64,000 nucleotides of DNA from Papilionanthe hookeriana x Papilionanthe teres (GCA_022702705.1 CM040423.1:116927738-116991737), one strand, 5' to 3'. Positions 22,955-35,582 are shown, counted from the first letter of the stretch. Made by a program: numbers and translations. Notes: a model not told the origin generated them from the letters alone.

Positions 22955-22958
22955 AACA

Positions 22959-22963
22959 GACCC
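22959..22963 (+). repeat. target-site duplication of unit A, right copy (GACCC)
   Basis: Matches 15482-15486; the Athila LTR resumes immediately after it with TTTCC. Confidence 0.92.
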
Positions 22964-23607
22964 TTTCCTTATCTATAAATCAAATTATAAGAATTTAGTC
23001 TGTCACTCTAAAAACTTATCAATTCTACGCCCTTTAAATCTTATCTTCCTATTTATTTGCACTTTACCTTGAATAGCCCGCACATGGCCTCCGACTACCC
23101 AAGGATTCATGTGACATTTACAAGTTAAGAGTTCTTCTCCTTCTAGGTCTCAAAACTCTTCAACAGGTTTTAACAATTTAAATGACCAATTTAAAAACTA
23201 AAGTAAGATCAAGTATTAATATCATCACAATGTTTTGAAAATATTTTGAATTTTAATTCTCCATCGAATCTTATATTATCTCATTTATCTTTTCATAATT
23301 GAAGGAAGAAAGTAAACTAACTACTCGAACACATTGAATATAAACGACAGAAACTTAATAAATAAACTTTGAATCAAAAATAAAATACTTATCTCAAATA
23401 TTCTTTCTACGAGATCTTCTGATTTCTACTGACTCCACAGTGTAATGAACTCCAGATGCAACAACTTGAAAATAAACTCACTAAACTAAAATAAAAGTGG
23501 CCCTAAATTTCTCTCTCTATTTCTCTCTCTAAGGATGAGAGATCCTAAAGTGGCTAAGAGAAAGGGGTTACAATGGGGGGCCCATTTTTTCTGAAGAATT
23601 AGACTCC

Positions 23608-23615
23608 TATTTATA
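23608..23615 (-). promoter_or_regulatory. TATA box of element 1 LTR
   Basis: Minus-strand TATAAATA in the same context as the boxes at 1428-1435 and 56614-56621. Confidence 0.7.
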
Positions 23616-24139
23616 GGCTTCAAGGGTTGCCTTGAGGCACCTCTTCAAAACATGTCCACATTCAATGAATCTTCTAGAAGGTTTGTCTGGCGCCTAGGCG
23701 TCGGACACCGCTTTCAGTTCTTCGCACCTCTTCACTTTGGCTCACACCTCTTCATGATTAAAACTGTTTTGGAGCGTCCAAATGCAATGTATCACATGTC
23801 CTATTATCAAGGAAGAACTTCCAGTCTTCTAGAATGTCCAATAACCGCTCACTCTGTCAAAATAACTGTCCAAACGTTGTCAAAAACTTGACAGTTCTGT
23901 ATCGAGTCTGGCGCTTAGGCGCCAACTTCTGGCGCCTAGGCGCCAGGCCATATTTTTTATAATTTTTGTATTTTGCTCCATTTTTTCTCATTTTTGCTCA
24001 TTTTTGCTCCTTTTTTCTTTTTTGGACCTTTTTACATCACCTACATCCAAAAACACAAAAATACCTTTCATTAAAACATAATATCCTTAGAAATTGATAA
24101 GAATTAAGGCATAAACATAGGTATTTTCTTTATGGATCA

Positions 24140-24468
24140 GCAGGCCATAGAAAATGTTGATACGTTCAGGAGTGAACCCTACTCCAACTCCTCTGACGAA
24201 AAATCTCGTATTCTTCAGCATCAACGAAATTAGCATAAAACTCTCTAATAACAGGGATAACAACAACAACAGTGAAATAGCAGAATCGTTGCCAGTTGAA
24301 CGCAACGATTGTATCCTCAATTCTTCCTCCAGGATTGTAAAAACTTCTCTCCAAGATAAATTTCCAAGTCGTAGTAAAATCATTGTATCAGAAGTGTGCA
24401 GCAGCAGTGACGAACTTGCTACGATTAAAATTTTCTCGTTCCTTTCCTCGCTTAGATTTGGGTGTCAT
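24140..24468 (-). pseudogene. env-like ORF of element 2, N-terminal part (cut by element 1)
   Basis: Starts with ATG at 24468-24466 (MTPKSKRGKEREN...), similar to the start of 6439-7595. It contains FNWQRFCYFT, VIREFYANFV and an INIFYGL segment, with an in-frame TGA near codon 27 and a frame slip near the GVGV/RVGF region. The frame ends at the LTR border 24139/24140. The rest is predicted to lie left of the window. Confidence 0.78.
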
Positions 24469-25251
24469 CTAAATGTGAAGTAAAAACACAGAATAAATTC
24501 AACAGATCTAGGAAAATTAACTAATTTAAGCTTTTCAAACTTGAAAGAGCTTAAAAATTCATGGATTTAATCTTAAAAATAAAATTTTTTCTCCAAATTT
24601 TATTTTTTCTAAATGAGAGCAAAATCCATGGTGAAAATCGAAAATAATGAGTTTAGAATGTAGATCTGACCTCAGGATGAAGAAATCAGGTGATTTGAAG
24701 CTCAAAAACTTGAAAATCCTGTTTTAAATGGGATCTATAGGGGGTATTTTTGCAAAAATCTGTGGAGAAGGAAGCTTAGCCGTCAAAAATAGCGTGGGGG
24801 GGGTTAAGAAGATGAGTTTTTGAGTTCAGGCCGAACCGGCGCTTAGACGCCAGACTCGCCTTTCCAAAAATTTGATTTAAATTTTATATTTTCCACCAAA
24901 TCTTATCAAATTTGACTCCTAATTACTCTTATGAGAGCATTAATCCAATTTGTATCCTCCAAACATTTTCACAATCAATTTTAAAATGATAGTTTAGATC
25001 CACAAAAATGTATCCAAATTCTTCAATTCCAATCCATAACTTCCATTCCAAATTCAATAAAATTTAGTACAAGACTGTATCAAGATTCATCGTTTTATAA
25101 ATAACACAAAAAACAACATATTCAAAGCAAATAATCAAATCCAACAACACACATTGAACAATTAAGCAAACACACAAATTTGATATTCAACACACTAACA
25201 CATGACTCGATCACTCCTAAAACACATATAAGATCTATTTAACACTGATCT
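24469..25251 (-). other. spacer before env-like ORF, element 2
   Basis: Non-coding and collinear with 7596-8393 in element 1, including the 'ttttcaccatggattt' leader block and a degenerate GGCGCC palindrome near 24840-24855. Confidence 0.5.
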
Positions 25252-25608
25252 TCAATTACCATCTCTTTCGCAATGAAGTTCGTTAAGACCGAAGGGATAG
25301 AACACCAACGTCCTTAGAAATTCCAAAGCCGTTTTTTCATCGATCCACTTGTTCTTCGCGTACATTTCTACTTGAATGTCATGATAGGCCGCCATATGAT
25401 CAGATTGAAATTTGGTTTGCCATTCCAAGTGTTCTTATTGGTGGTACTTCTCATGGAGACGATTACCAATACTTTGAAGTTTTGCTTCAATCTTCTCTAA
25501 TCGACTAAACAATTTCTCCACACTAACAACAATAAAACCATTAAAATAAGGCTGAGGGTCTTTAGGAGATTTGTCTCTTACCTTATTTCCATGACTTCCT
25601 CTATCCAT
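25252..25608 (-). pseudogene. small Athila ORF between pol and env-like ORF, element 2
   Basis: Counterpart of 8394-8741. It starts at ATG 25608-25606 (MDRGSHGNK), shares PKDPQPYFNGFIVVS and, after one in-frame TAA at 25435-25437, HLEWQ and VEMYAKNKWIDEKTA, and ends at TGA 25252-25254. The equal layout in two elements shows that this is a genuine component of the family and not a chance frame. Function unknown. Confidence 0.6.
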
Positions 25609-26201
25609 TGCCTCTAAATCCTTCTTAACTCTTCCAAAATGGATTGCTTTGGTCGAAATTAAGGTTTCTATGGGATTGGGGACAAAGATAAGGCAATATT
25701 TAAAAAGATTTCGTGTGAAAAACTGAAGATACTCAGTTTTTACACGATTTGTAACCGTGGCGATTAGGCACCGGAATCTGGCGCCTAGGCACTGGAATAT
25801 GGCGCCTTGGCCCCGGATCATCGATATGCAGGCCATTCTGGAGCTTAGGTGCCAACGTTTAGTGCCTAGGGGCCGGAACCTCGATCTACTCCGATTTTCC
25901 TATCGTCAAATTTTGCAAGTTTCGGTCATAAAAATAGGTCTAAGTAACGGGTATGATCAACACACAAAAACAATTATGAAAAATTCAAATCTCAAACAAT
26001 CACAAACAAAGGTTAACTTGATATCCTTTTTACTCACATTTGACATGGAGTGGTCCAAGTCCAAATTCTGTATACTTCAAGATAAGGTTTAGCTTAAGCC
26101 AATACATACTTGTTAGCTTTCTATTTCCAGAAGTTATACACAAACTTATTCAAAACCAAGTCATAACCTTACAACAATATTTTAACTCACACTAATAAAT
26201 A
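25609..26201 (-). other. pol to small-ORF spacer of element 2
   Basis: Non-coding. Several degenerate GGCGCC(TA)GGCGCC palindromes lie at about 25757-25880, best copy 25780-25793. Confidence 0.5.
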
Positions 26202-26247
26202 TGGGTTGCCTCCTACAAAGCGCTTGGTTTAACGTCGTCAGCCCGAC
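26202..26247 (-). promoter_or_regulatory. conserved pol/env boundary block, element 2
   Basis: Minus strand GACGACGTTAAACC, AAGCGCTTTG, GGAGGCAACCCA; see 9317-9362 and 57953-57998. Confidence 0.6.
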
Positions 26248-26255
26248 CTAATTAA

Positions 26256-26420
26256 TTAAATTAATCGGGTAGACTCAACACATAAGCCTCTTTGTAATTT
26301 AATTTCATTTCTCCTATATAAGGCTTCAATCTTAATCTGTTAACTTTAAATACTTTTCTAGTTTTAGGATCTTTAATATGCACAGCTCCATAAGGGTATA
26401 CTTTTTCAATTATAAATGGT
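26256..26420 (-). pseudogene. integrase C-terminal tail of element 2 (left of unit B)
   Basis: Homologous to the end of the element 1 integrase (minus-strand segments for VDI/VHIKDPKT-like and the final Lys/Leu-rich part). It stops at ATGGT (26416-26420), the target duplication of unit B, and continues at 33970. Confidence 0.7.
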
Positions 26421-29400
26421 TGTACGACTTATTTTAGGTTGTGTGTTTTATTTTGAAAAGGGGGTCGCCTAACAGAAATTGTCGGCGAATGTTAGATTTA
26501 ATTTAAATAAATAATTTGAAAAGTAGTATTTGATTTTGAAAATAATTTTTAAATTTGAAGTTTTTAAGATATGAAATCAAACTGATCTCACATCTCGAAT
26601 AGTTTACATAAACGAGCACCGCACCACAAACCGTGTATCTATCCCGAAGAATAGACACACTGCTTGATAATGGGACTCGATTAGATAAACTAGAAAGGTT
26701 TGTGACATCCGTTTGGTCTGCGAACTAATTTTATAAGCCGACAAGTTCCCCTGCTTAATATAAATGAATTAAGTAGGGTTTATATTACACAGGTTCTTAA
26801 AATTCCCTATAAGGTCAAGCCCCTATAGTTAATTACATATTAAGTGACGGGAATCACCTAAGAAAACTCTCGATAATAATCGGTAGTTCGCTCTCAAGAA
26901 TTTCAAAGTTTAAGTTTTCAAAGGATTGAATTTTGGAATTTCAATAGGGAATGGATCAAATTTGGAACATTTTATTTTGGGAATCCAAAGGAAGAAAGGT
27001 AGGAGAAATCACAGATTCAAAGCGAACTCCGGTAATTTCCCGACTATCTTATTGTTTGGCTTGGATTTAGAAAAGACCTAATGTTTATTTAGTATTTTGA
27101 TCTTGCCAATTTTAATTAGTTAGGACTTATATTCGTATGATAAAATCATACAAATAGCCTTGAAGATGTGAGGGTTTATGTCGTATCGGACGACTACCTC
27201 GGAGTCCTAAGACCGGTTAGGGCTTAATTTACATGATATGATCATGCAAATGCCTAACGAAGAGTTGAGGATTTATGTTGCACTAGGCAAACTTCCTCGA
27301 AGTCCTATGGCTTGGTTATTTAATTCTAAGAAAGTTTCTGTTGAAGTAGACTCGAGTTTTGCTTGATGACGATGGCCGTGCTTGCCCACCATGCTCCGAG
27401 CTCCTTGTTGTTGCAGAGGTTTAGTTTTAGAAGTCATAAATCGGGAGATGAGAGAAGTGTTCCGGTTTAGAGAAAATCTTAAAATCCGGGTGTTTTTTTT
27501 TAATATTTTAATTAAACAAATCTTAAAGTTGATTATAACAACACCGGTTAAGTTCCCACGGTTCCATCCTTCGGCATCGTTATTTTTATCGGATTCACTT
27601 AGTCCGGATGAATTTGCTAAACTCAACTGAATGAGTTCCACACTTTCATTTAGACCGTGGGAAATCCCGTTAGCAACACGTAGGTTACATCATCCGAGGT
27701 ATTCCCGATCATCCAACAAGACGTTTTAATTTAGTTGTAGTTGCGGTTTTGTGTTCGTTTGTGATTAAATTTTGAGTTGTTTTATATTTTGAAATGTTGT
27801 GGCGGTGAATTTTATCTTGCAATGACTTTTAATTTAGTTTTGGTTTCAGTTTTAGGGACTATCCTAAAAGTGTAGGTTTTCATGCAACAGTTGTTTATCA
27901 TGCAAGAAAAGTAAGTGCGATGCGATTAAGTAAATTACAATAAAGTAAATTGCAACAAAATAAAAGCGTACCTGGAGGGTCTTCCCGTCATCCAAAGCTG
28001 CACTTAAACACAATTTAGAATATTTAAGCAAGTTCCTAGGTAAAGCTAAGGGAAGGGTTATGGTTTTCTACCAAATTCCTAATCCTATAGCTAGTCATTT
28101 CCTATGACGTCGAGGTTCTTGTGTTTTGGTTTGAGGACGATTTTCTTCATCAAAGAACAATTAAGTTCAAATGTTCTTATAAATATCCTATCATATTGAG
28201 GAAGTGCTTAAGAAGAATCTTAAACATCTTTTCAATATTACTAGAATTGTTTTAAGTCCAAATGAACTTAATTATACAAATGAATTAATCGTCTGGGAAT
28301 TCAAGTTTTGTTGTTATCTTACTCAGTGAACTAGGACATTTGAATATCCTATAAGGGAAGTAACATTTCATTTAACGTTCTGTTTAGGAGTTATGATAAC
28401 AAAAGCTTTCGAGGGCAAATTGATGTTCAAATGGTTTGTGATTTATTTTAATTCCAGTTAACAGGTTTAAATTTGGAATAGTGTTCAAGTTGCTTCATAT
28501 TCATTTTTGAATTTCTTTATGTCTTAGGTGATGTTATTTTTAATTCAATTTAATTTAACTTTAATTTAATTTAATTTGGTTTAGTTTTAATTTTAATTTA
28601 ATTTAATTTGATTTTAATTTTAACTTAATTCTATTATTTAATTTAATTTAATTCAATTTAATTTGATTTGATATGATTTAACTTAATTTAATTTAATTTG
28701 ATTTAATTTAATTTAATTTAATTTGATTTAATTTGATTTAATTTGATTTAATTTAATTTAATTTAATTTAAATTTAATTTAATCAAATTTAATTTAATTT
28801 AATTTAATTTATTTTAATATGTTTTAATTTAATTTAATTTTATTTTATTTAATTTAAATTTTAATTTAATTTTATTTTTAATTTTAATTTAATATTTTAT
28901 TTTATTTTTATTTTATTTTTTTTTATGTTTTAAAGATGATTTAATTGTAATTGTTAAAATATTAATTTAATTGAAATTTTAAAAGGGTTTAATTTAAATA
29001 ATTTAACTTTAATTTAATTTAATGATTAAGTCTTTTAGCATTTTAAATCTTAAATTTGGATTATCATTTTAATTAGGAATTAAATATTATTGAGATGATT
29101 AATTTAGGGATTCTTAAATTAAAGAACAAATCTCTTCCTAATAATATCCCTATTTTAATAATTCCAATTTTTTTATTATTCTTCTAAGTTTAATTAATCA
29201 TTTAATTAAGGTTTATTTTAATTATTTTTAAATTGTTTAGTAGGTTTCTACCCTTTAATTATTTAAATTTCAATCATCCAAATCAGATTAGGATCAAATA
29301 TTTTACTCTTTAATTTTATTAAGCCTAAAGTTTTAATTAAAGGTTAAAATTTTAATTACCATTTTGCCCTTCAAGCTTAATAATTTCATAACTCACTAAA

Positions 29401-32400
29401 TTGAGCTTAAATGAACTTGAAATTTTTATGTGACTTCACTCATATGTCAATAAAGACATGAGAGGAGAAAATGTGATTTTTCTGTATTTAATTTATTTAT
29501 GTAATTATTTTTGGCGGAAAATAAGGATTTCCAAGGAAAATTTAATAATATAACCAAGGGAAAGTTTCTGTCCTTAAGAAAATTATGGGACATTTCTAAT
29601 GACCAGAGGACCACTTGGACCAATTTTGGTAAATTTTTGAATTATATTCTTTTTATTATAATTATTTTACGTTTTGGAGTATTAATTAATTTAAAAATAA
29701 AATAAAGGTTGAAAAATGAATTTTATATTTTTCAAAAATCTCTCTGATATCAAGGAAATCAGGGAATTAATTTTTAAATTTTTTTGAGTTTTCTTTGATT
29801 TATTAGAATTATTTTAGTGGAAATGCTAAAAAATACATTTTTTTAATTTTAAAATTACCTTAAGGCTTTAAAATTTAATATCTCATTATAGAGACTTAAG
29901 AAAAACATGGGGTTTGTTCCTAAGTGATTAAAATTCAAAATATAACATTTTAGTGAATTTTATTATTTTTGTAATTTTTATTATTTTTTTATTTATTAAA
30001 ATATTAAAATAATGCAAAAAATCAACTTTTTAGAAAATTACAATTTTATTTTTCTTAAATTTCCCTAATATCGGAGAGGCTCCAAAACCAATTTGGTGAA
30101 TTTTTGAAAAGTATTTTGAAAGTTATGAATTTTTAAAGTTTAAATTGGCTAAATGGCTTAATCAACTCATTTAGTAGGGCTAACCAAGTCCAATTGACTT
30201 CAAATTTTTATGCTGGGTTCCTCTGATCCTAAAGGTCAGTGGAGAATTGATTTCAAGTCAATTTGATGTATGATTAGCTCTAATTAGTTAAGGACCTATT
30301 TTGGGTGTTTAAGCCAATTAGGGTTATTCCAAGTGGATTAATTCAAAACCTATTTTTCCTAGGTTCCTACGAGTCATAATAAACATCACCAAATTTTCCT
30401 AGAATTTATTTCACAACATGCTAATTATTGGATTTAAAATACTCAAAACAACAACATGAATTTGAAAAATCAATAACTTCTCATAGGGATGGCCTCGACT
30501 TTGGAAAATTTAGGGAATGTTCCCAAATTCAGAGGCTTTAAAAGCCCTATGGACTCATACCATGGTGAATTTCCTATATGCATGAAGAATTAAAATAATG
30601 GAGAGAGTAAATAAATCATTAAAAATAAAATACTTGATGGAATTAAATGATTTCTTTTCCACATTATTCTCCTCTGTTCACTGAGCAAGTGTGTATTTTT
30701 ATTTTATTTTTCTGATTTTTCTACACAAAGTTATGCATTTTTGAAGTTTAGGGAATTAAATAAAAGAAAAATAACCTATTTTTCTACTTATCCACGCGGC
30801 GCCAACTCAACCTAGGCATCTCCGAAGCTTCGCGTGTCGTCTTCTGATTCGGCGCCGCCATCCAACTCAGTGCTCTGGGGGCCCGCTGTATCGTTCCATC
30901 TCCTCATCCGGCGCGATCCTGGTCGTTCGTCCGTGCGTGTATTAAATGAACGGCATCCGTTCATCGTTCCCAAGCCTCCTAACCCGAGAACCGTCCACAC
31001 TAAATCCCTAATATCTCACTCAATACTTAACGGATTTTTGTGTTCTTGTGCTCTATGGATTCGTCTTGAAGAGACGAATACATCTATACGGTGATCATGC
31101 ATTAGAATTAAGGCATTTGAAATGGAGAATCTCTAGAAGCTCGGGATAAAGAGTTAGCTCTTACCTCTGCTCAGAGAAGTGTGGCTTCAATCTGAGGGTT
31201 GTGTCACCTTCGATTGGGTCCAAGCAAGCTCCAGATGAAGTCTCCTGGTCTGGTGAATTGTCTGGGTAGGATTTCGACCACAGCCGATTACAAAGCTTGG
31301 AGTCTGGAATAGATGGGTGGCCTAGAGAGGGGGCTTTTGCTGGTGGACTTCTTCCCTTGGTCTGGTGAAGGTGTAGGACTAATCAATTTGGGGATTGGTC
31401 CACTGTGAAGAAGTGTCCTGGTTTTTGTCTTTGAAATTTGAACTCGAAATTGAGCTCGGCTAGAGGGAATTAGGCTGGAATCCAGTGGGAATCAAGTGCT
31501 CTATGTGTAGAGAGTGGTCTGGAATGATTTTGGCAGAGTTTCCTTAAGATTGGTTCAGCACCACTTTCATGGCCGAGAAAGGTGGGGTTTAAATAGAGCT
31601 GGCTAGAGGCTCTTCCAGGGGGAGTTAGGGCTTGGGATCAGCTGCTCTGGTGAGGAGAAGAACAGCCATGGTGGCCACTGGGCATGGGGCAGCTCAGCAA
31701 GGGAGAATTTCAATGTTGGCTCACATGTGAGCTCTCGGGTGTGGTGTTTTTCGGCGGCTCGGTGGTCGGCCGGCCGAGCACTGGTCACCATCTTGTTCAG
31801 GTGGGTCAGGGCTGGGGTTTAGTGTAGGCAATTGGCAAATGCCATGTGTCAAAAGCTTGGATTAGAATGGTATGGGAGAAGGCTCATTTTGCACTTGGTT
31901 TGGTCAACCCATGGAAATGGGCTTGGTTCACCTCCCCATGGCTGATTTGGTCGAGGGAGGATCGGATGAATCGGCTAGGAAAGGGTAGAGAAGTCACCAT
32001 CCATGAATATTTTGATTAATCATGGATTAAGGTGAAGCATTAAAAGGGTTAAAACCTTTTTAATGGGCCTTAAAAGAGGCTCCTCCTTTCGCCATTAATG
32101 GCTTGGTCACATGTCAAACCTTCCATGGCTTCATGTGGCTTGTCCATGGCTTGCATGTGGCTTCATTTGGCTCATCTTTGACTTAGGAAAAGTGGATCCA
32201 TTTATATGAAAAGGAATTTGGAGATTTTGGCAATTTAGTGAAAAATTCAGATTGTGCTTGATTTAGGTTGATTTGATGATTGATTTGGGACTTAGGAATT
32301 GATCCCAATTAAAGGGATGATGAGAAGGAATTGTCATGTGGGCTTTGGGCTTTTGGATTTCACTTTGGATGGGCTTTCAAGATGGTTTAGAGAGTGGGAT

Positions 32401-33969
32401 TTTGGATTTTAAAATAGATTTTAGGATGAGAATTTTGCAAAGGATTGGGTCCAATAAGTGTTGAATTTAATTTAGGAATGTTTCATGAATGATTTGGAAC
32501 AAATTTGAAGTGTTTTGGGCTTGAATTGGGTTGGATTTGGACCTCTTTGGTAAATGGGCCAATGTAGGTCAAATTGGGCTAACTTGGGCCAATGTTGGGC
32601 TAGGGTTGAAATTAATGTAAAATAAATGTTGGGAAATGTTTATGGGAGTGTTTCAAAGAGGTTTTGGATTTGGTTGGGTTTTGATTTTGGGGTTTGGGCT
32701 TATTTGGGTTAGGTTTGGGTTTAGGTCAAAATTGGGCCTTTTAGCTTTGGGATGGATTTGAGTGGGGTTTGAGTCTAAATTTTGGGCAAATTATGTTAGT
32801 GTTTTGTTTGTGGGGATGTTAGGGAAGGTTTAGAAAAGATTTGGGGTTAATTGGAGTTGAATTGGGTTAGTTTGGGCTAAGTTTGGGTCATGGGTCCAAA
32901 TTGGGCTTTAAGGTCCAAAGTGAAATTGGATTCAAATTTCAATCAAATTGGACTTGGATTTGGTCTAGCTTGGTGTTGGGGATGTTGAATTGAAGTTTAG
33001 AATTGAATTGGACCAGAATTTGGGTCAATTGGGTAGGTTAGGTTTGACATTGGGTTCATTTTGGGTTAAAATGGGTCAAATTGGGGATTTTGACAAATGT
33101 GGGGTAAATTGACAAAATTGGCCCATGGTGTACTTGAAAAAAATGAAATTGGGAATATTTGAAATTTTCTGAAATTTTCTGGGAATTTTCTGAATTTTTG
33201 GATTTTTAGCTAAGAGGGGTATTTTGGGTATTTGGAGGGCATTGAGAGGTATTTTTGGAATTTTTGATATTTTTGGCTATGGATGACCAACTTGATTGGT
33301 GAGGAAATGTTCAAGGTTAATTTTGGGGATTTTTGGGTAATTTGGAAATTTTGAAAAAAATTTGGATAATTTCAAGGGCTTTGGGTAGGCTAGGCGGGTC
33401 CGGGGTCCCGGGGGTCAAAAATTGAAAATTTGAAAAATTGAAAATTTGAAAAATGTAAGTGGAATGAAATCATTTTGGTTGAGCCATGAAGCCATATCAA
33501 GCCCACATGAGCCATGAAGGGACTCATTTGAGGCATCCACTATGTTGTTCCTAACCCTCTTGCCTGAGGGCTTAGGGGTTAAGGACCATCCATGTGAATC
33601 ACCTTCATGAGTCGGGAGGTCAAGTTAGGTATGGGTGTGTTTTTAGGATGTGTGTGAAAGTTTAGTGTATAGGTGTAGTGTGTGTGTAAGTCGGCCTTTC
33701 ACTGAACCGAGGCCACCCGAGGGCGATCCTAAGGCTAAAGAGTCCTATAGGAACTCATCCTTTAAACTTCCGCATTTGATTTCAACCCTCTAGGTGATTA
33801 GGGGTCTACGGTCAAGTTTGTGGAGTTTGCGGGGAGTTAAGTAGTGGTTTGAATTCCTAAGTGGTGGGTCCCAATTCTAATCCTCTAAGATAGTCAAAGG
33901 AAAAGCCTAAGGCTAGATCCTAAGTACTAGAAAGAAGAAGAGAAGACCTCATCAAAAATGAGGTCAACA
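26421..33969 (+). mobile_element. giant-LTR unit B (7549 bp, probable solo LTR)
   Basis: Starts TGTACGACTT (diverged from TGTCGGCAT), ends GGTCAACA, and is flanked by ATGGT at 26416-26420 and 33970-33974. It is collinear with A along its length and has the same sequence of features: hairpins 26600-26862, AATTT array 28530-28925, CpG block 30790-30995, TTTAAATAG box 31588-31596 and terminal hairpin 33945-33965. It splits the integrase of element 2. No coding capacity is recognised. Confidence 0.82.
28530..28925 (+). repeat. (AATTT)n array in unit B
   Basis: Degenerate TTTAA/AATTT array; its right part drifts into TTTTA-rich runs. Confidence 0.88.
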
Positions 33970-34914
33970 ATGGTCTCATCCATTTAGATTTTAATTTTCC
34001 AAGTAAAAGTTTTAAACGAGCATTAAATAATAATACTTCTTGTCTAGGCTCAAACAATTTCCTTGAAATCATTTTTTCATGCAATTTCTTCATTATTTCC
34101 TTATAAATTCTTGCGTTTTCATAAGACTCATTTCTTATCCCTTCCATTTCATTCAGTTGTAATAATCGTTTTTCTCCTGCAGTTTTCAAATTATAATTGA
34201 AGTCCTTTATGTTCAAGTTCAGCAGGTAAGTGACAATGTTTACCATAAATTAACCGATAAGGTGACATTCTGATTGGTGTCTTATAAGCTGTTTTATAAG
34301 CCCACAATGCAGAATCAAGTCTATCAACCCAGTCAATTCTTTTAGGATTAACAGTCTTCTATAATATTTTTTTAATTTCTCTGTTTGATACTTCAGCCAT
34401 TCCACTTGTTTGAGGATGATAAGCTGTTGCAATTCTATGTTTAATTCTGAATTTCTCCAACAATGAATGAATTCTTATATTTCTGAAATGACTTCCCCCA
34501 TCTGTGATAATTATCCTTGGCATTCTAAATCTTGTAAAAATCATTTTCTTTAAAAATTTCAAAACACTTTTGGAATCACAATTAGGTAAAGCTACAACTT
34601 CGATCCACTTTGAAACATAATCAACTACTAATTAAATATAAATTTTTCCAGATGATGGTACGAAAGGTCCCATAAAGTCTAAACCTCATACATGGAAAAT
34701 TTCAATTTCTAATATAAAGTTTAGAGGCATTTCATCTTTTCTGGATATATTTCCTATTCTTTGACATCGATCACAAGTTTTCACATAATGTCCAACATCT
34801 TTAAATGAGGTAGGCCAATAAAATCCAGAATTTAAAATTTTAAATGTAGTTTTATCTACTCCAAAGTGTCCTCTAAATTCAGAATCGTGACATTTTTGAA
34901 TTATAGCAAAAGTT
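33970..34914 (-). pseudogene. integrase of element 2, main part
   Basis: Pieces 34562-34359, 34432-34250 and 34246-33920 show TDGGSHF, AYHPQTSGMAEVSNREIK and PYRLIYGKHCHLPAELEH. Upstream, in broken frame, are the HHCC segment (CDRCQR) and the GLDFMGP catalytic Asp. Compared with element 1, 17 bp are missing near 34206-34210, between short CTTTAT direct repeats, removing the AYWSIKEF region and shifting the frame. Multiple stops. Reads leftward into unit B. Confidence 0.82.
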
Positions 34915-34916
34915 TC

Positions 34917-35525
34917 TTAATATGGTACACATCTTTGAATCACAGAATCTCTTCCTATTTTAAATAAATTAGGATCTTCCCAAATATATGATTTACAATC
35001 ATTCTTGAATTTCTTAATATATTTTTTATTCATCCCATAAGGTAAAATATTGCTAACCAAATAGTTAACTATATCAGCATACCAAGGCATTTGCAATCCT
35101 TGAATGACATATAACTGTTCATCAGGTAATTTCTCATTTATATTTTCTTCATAATTCTTTACTTTATTATTTTTAATTCTTGAAAAGTGATCAACAATTT
35201 GGTTGTTAGTTCCTTTTTTGTTTACTATTTCAAAATCGAATTCTTGTAAAAGTAAAACCCATCTGATCAATCTAGGTTTATCATGTTTCTTAGATATTAA
35301 ATACTTAATTGCAGAATGATTAGTGTGTATGATACATTTTGTTCCAAGGAGATATGATCTAAATTTATCAAAGGCATATACTATTGCTAACAACTCTTTT
35401 TTAGTAGTAGTGTAATTTTTTTGAGTTTCATTTAAAGTTTTGCTTGCATAATATATAACTTTGAAAATTTTCTCATATTTTTGTCCTAATACAGCTCCGA
35501 TTGCATAATCACTTGCATCACACAT
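34917..35525 (-). pseudogene. RNase H and start of integrase, element 2
   Basis: A 202-codon piece with CDASDYAIGAVLGQK, YTTTKKELLAIVYAFDKFR, HTNHSAIKYL (the HTDH Asp is Asn here) and DHFSRIKN. It ends at a TAA that follows IQRCVPY, where element 1 continues. Damaged RNase H of the Athila lineage. Confidence 0.85.
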
Positions 35526-35582
35526 TAATTCAAAAGGTTTATTCCAATCAGGTGCAACAATGATAGGTGTAGTGATTAATTT

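Larger units (their letters stand above)
15487..22958 (+). mobile_element. giant-LTR unit A (7472 bp, probable solo LTR)
   Basis: Starts TGTCGGCAT, ends GGTCAACA, and is flanked by GACCC on both sides. No direct repeat of its own ends is visible, so it is one LTR-like unit rather than LTR-internal-LTR. I see no primer-binding site, gag or pol in it. In order it holds hairpins (15663-15924), an AATTT array (17545-17960), AT-rich sequence, a CpG-rich block (19770-19990), a TTTAAATAG box (20564-20572), a G/T-rich stretch with many 'ttgggc' words (20700-22500) and a terminal hairpin. The lineage is unknown; Tat/Ogre-type elements are the plant group known for very long LTRs, so that is a guess. 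Open frames of 60-140 codons inside are not conserved as proteins. Confidence 0.8.
5354..24139 (-). mobile_element. Athila-type Ty3/gypsy retrotransposon, element 1 (3' LTR lost to the inversion)
   Basis: Read on the minus strand the order is 5' LTR (24139 to 14769, carrying giant-LTR insertion A), tRNA-Asp primer-binding site, gag, protease, RT, RNase H, integrase, a small ORF, an env-like ORF and a 3' non-coding region. Its right LTR end abuts the middle of element 2's env-like ORF, so it is nested in element 2. The 3' LTR is not in the window and is expected left of base 1. Every reading frame is broken. Confidence 0.85.
14769..24139 (-). repeat. 5' LTR of Athila element 1, split by insertion A
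   Basis: The LTR is 14769-15486 plus 22964-24139 once unit A (7472 bp) and one 5-bp duplication are removed. That leaves 1894 bp, close to the 1885 and 1895 bp of the element 2 LTRs. It ends at a TG/CA pair on both sides and is followed on the left by the primer-binding site. Its sequence is more distant from the two element 2 LTRs than they are from each other. Palindromes GGCGCC(T/C)TAGGCGCC-like occur at 23689-23702, 23910-23923 and 23931-23944. Confidence 0.85.

Noticed and set aside
22934..22958. Helitron end (hairpin near the 3' terminus)
   Set aside because: The units end in CA with 5-bp target duplications and start with TG; Helitrons lack target duplications and end in CTRR.
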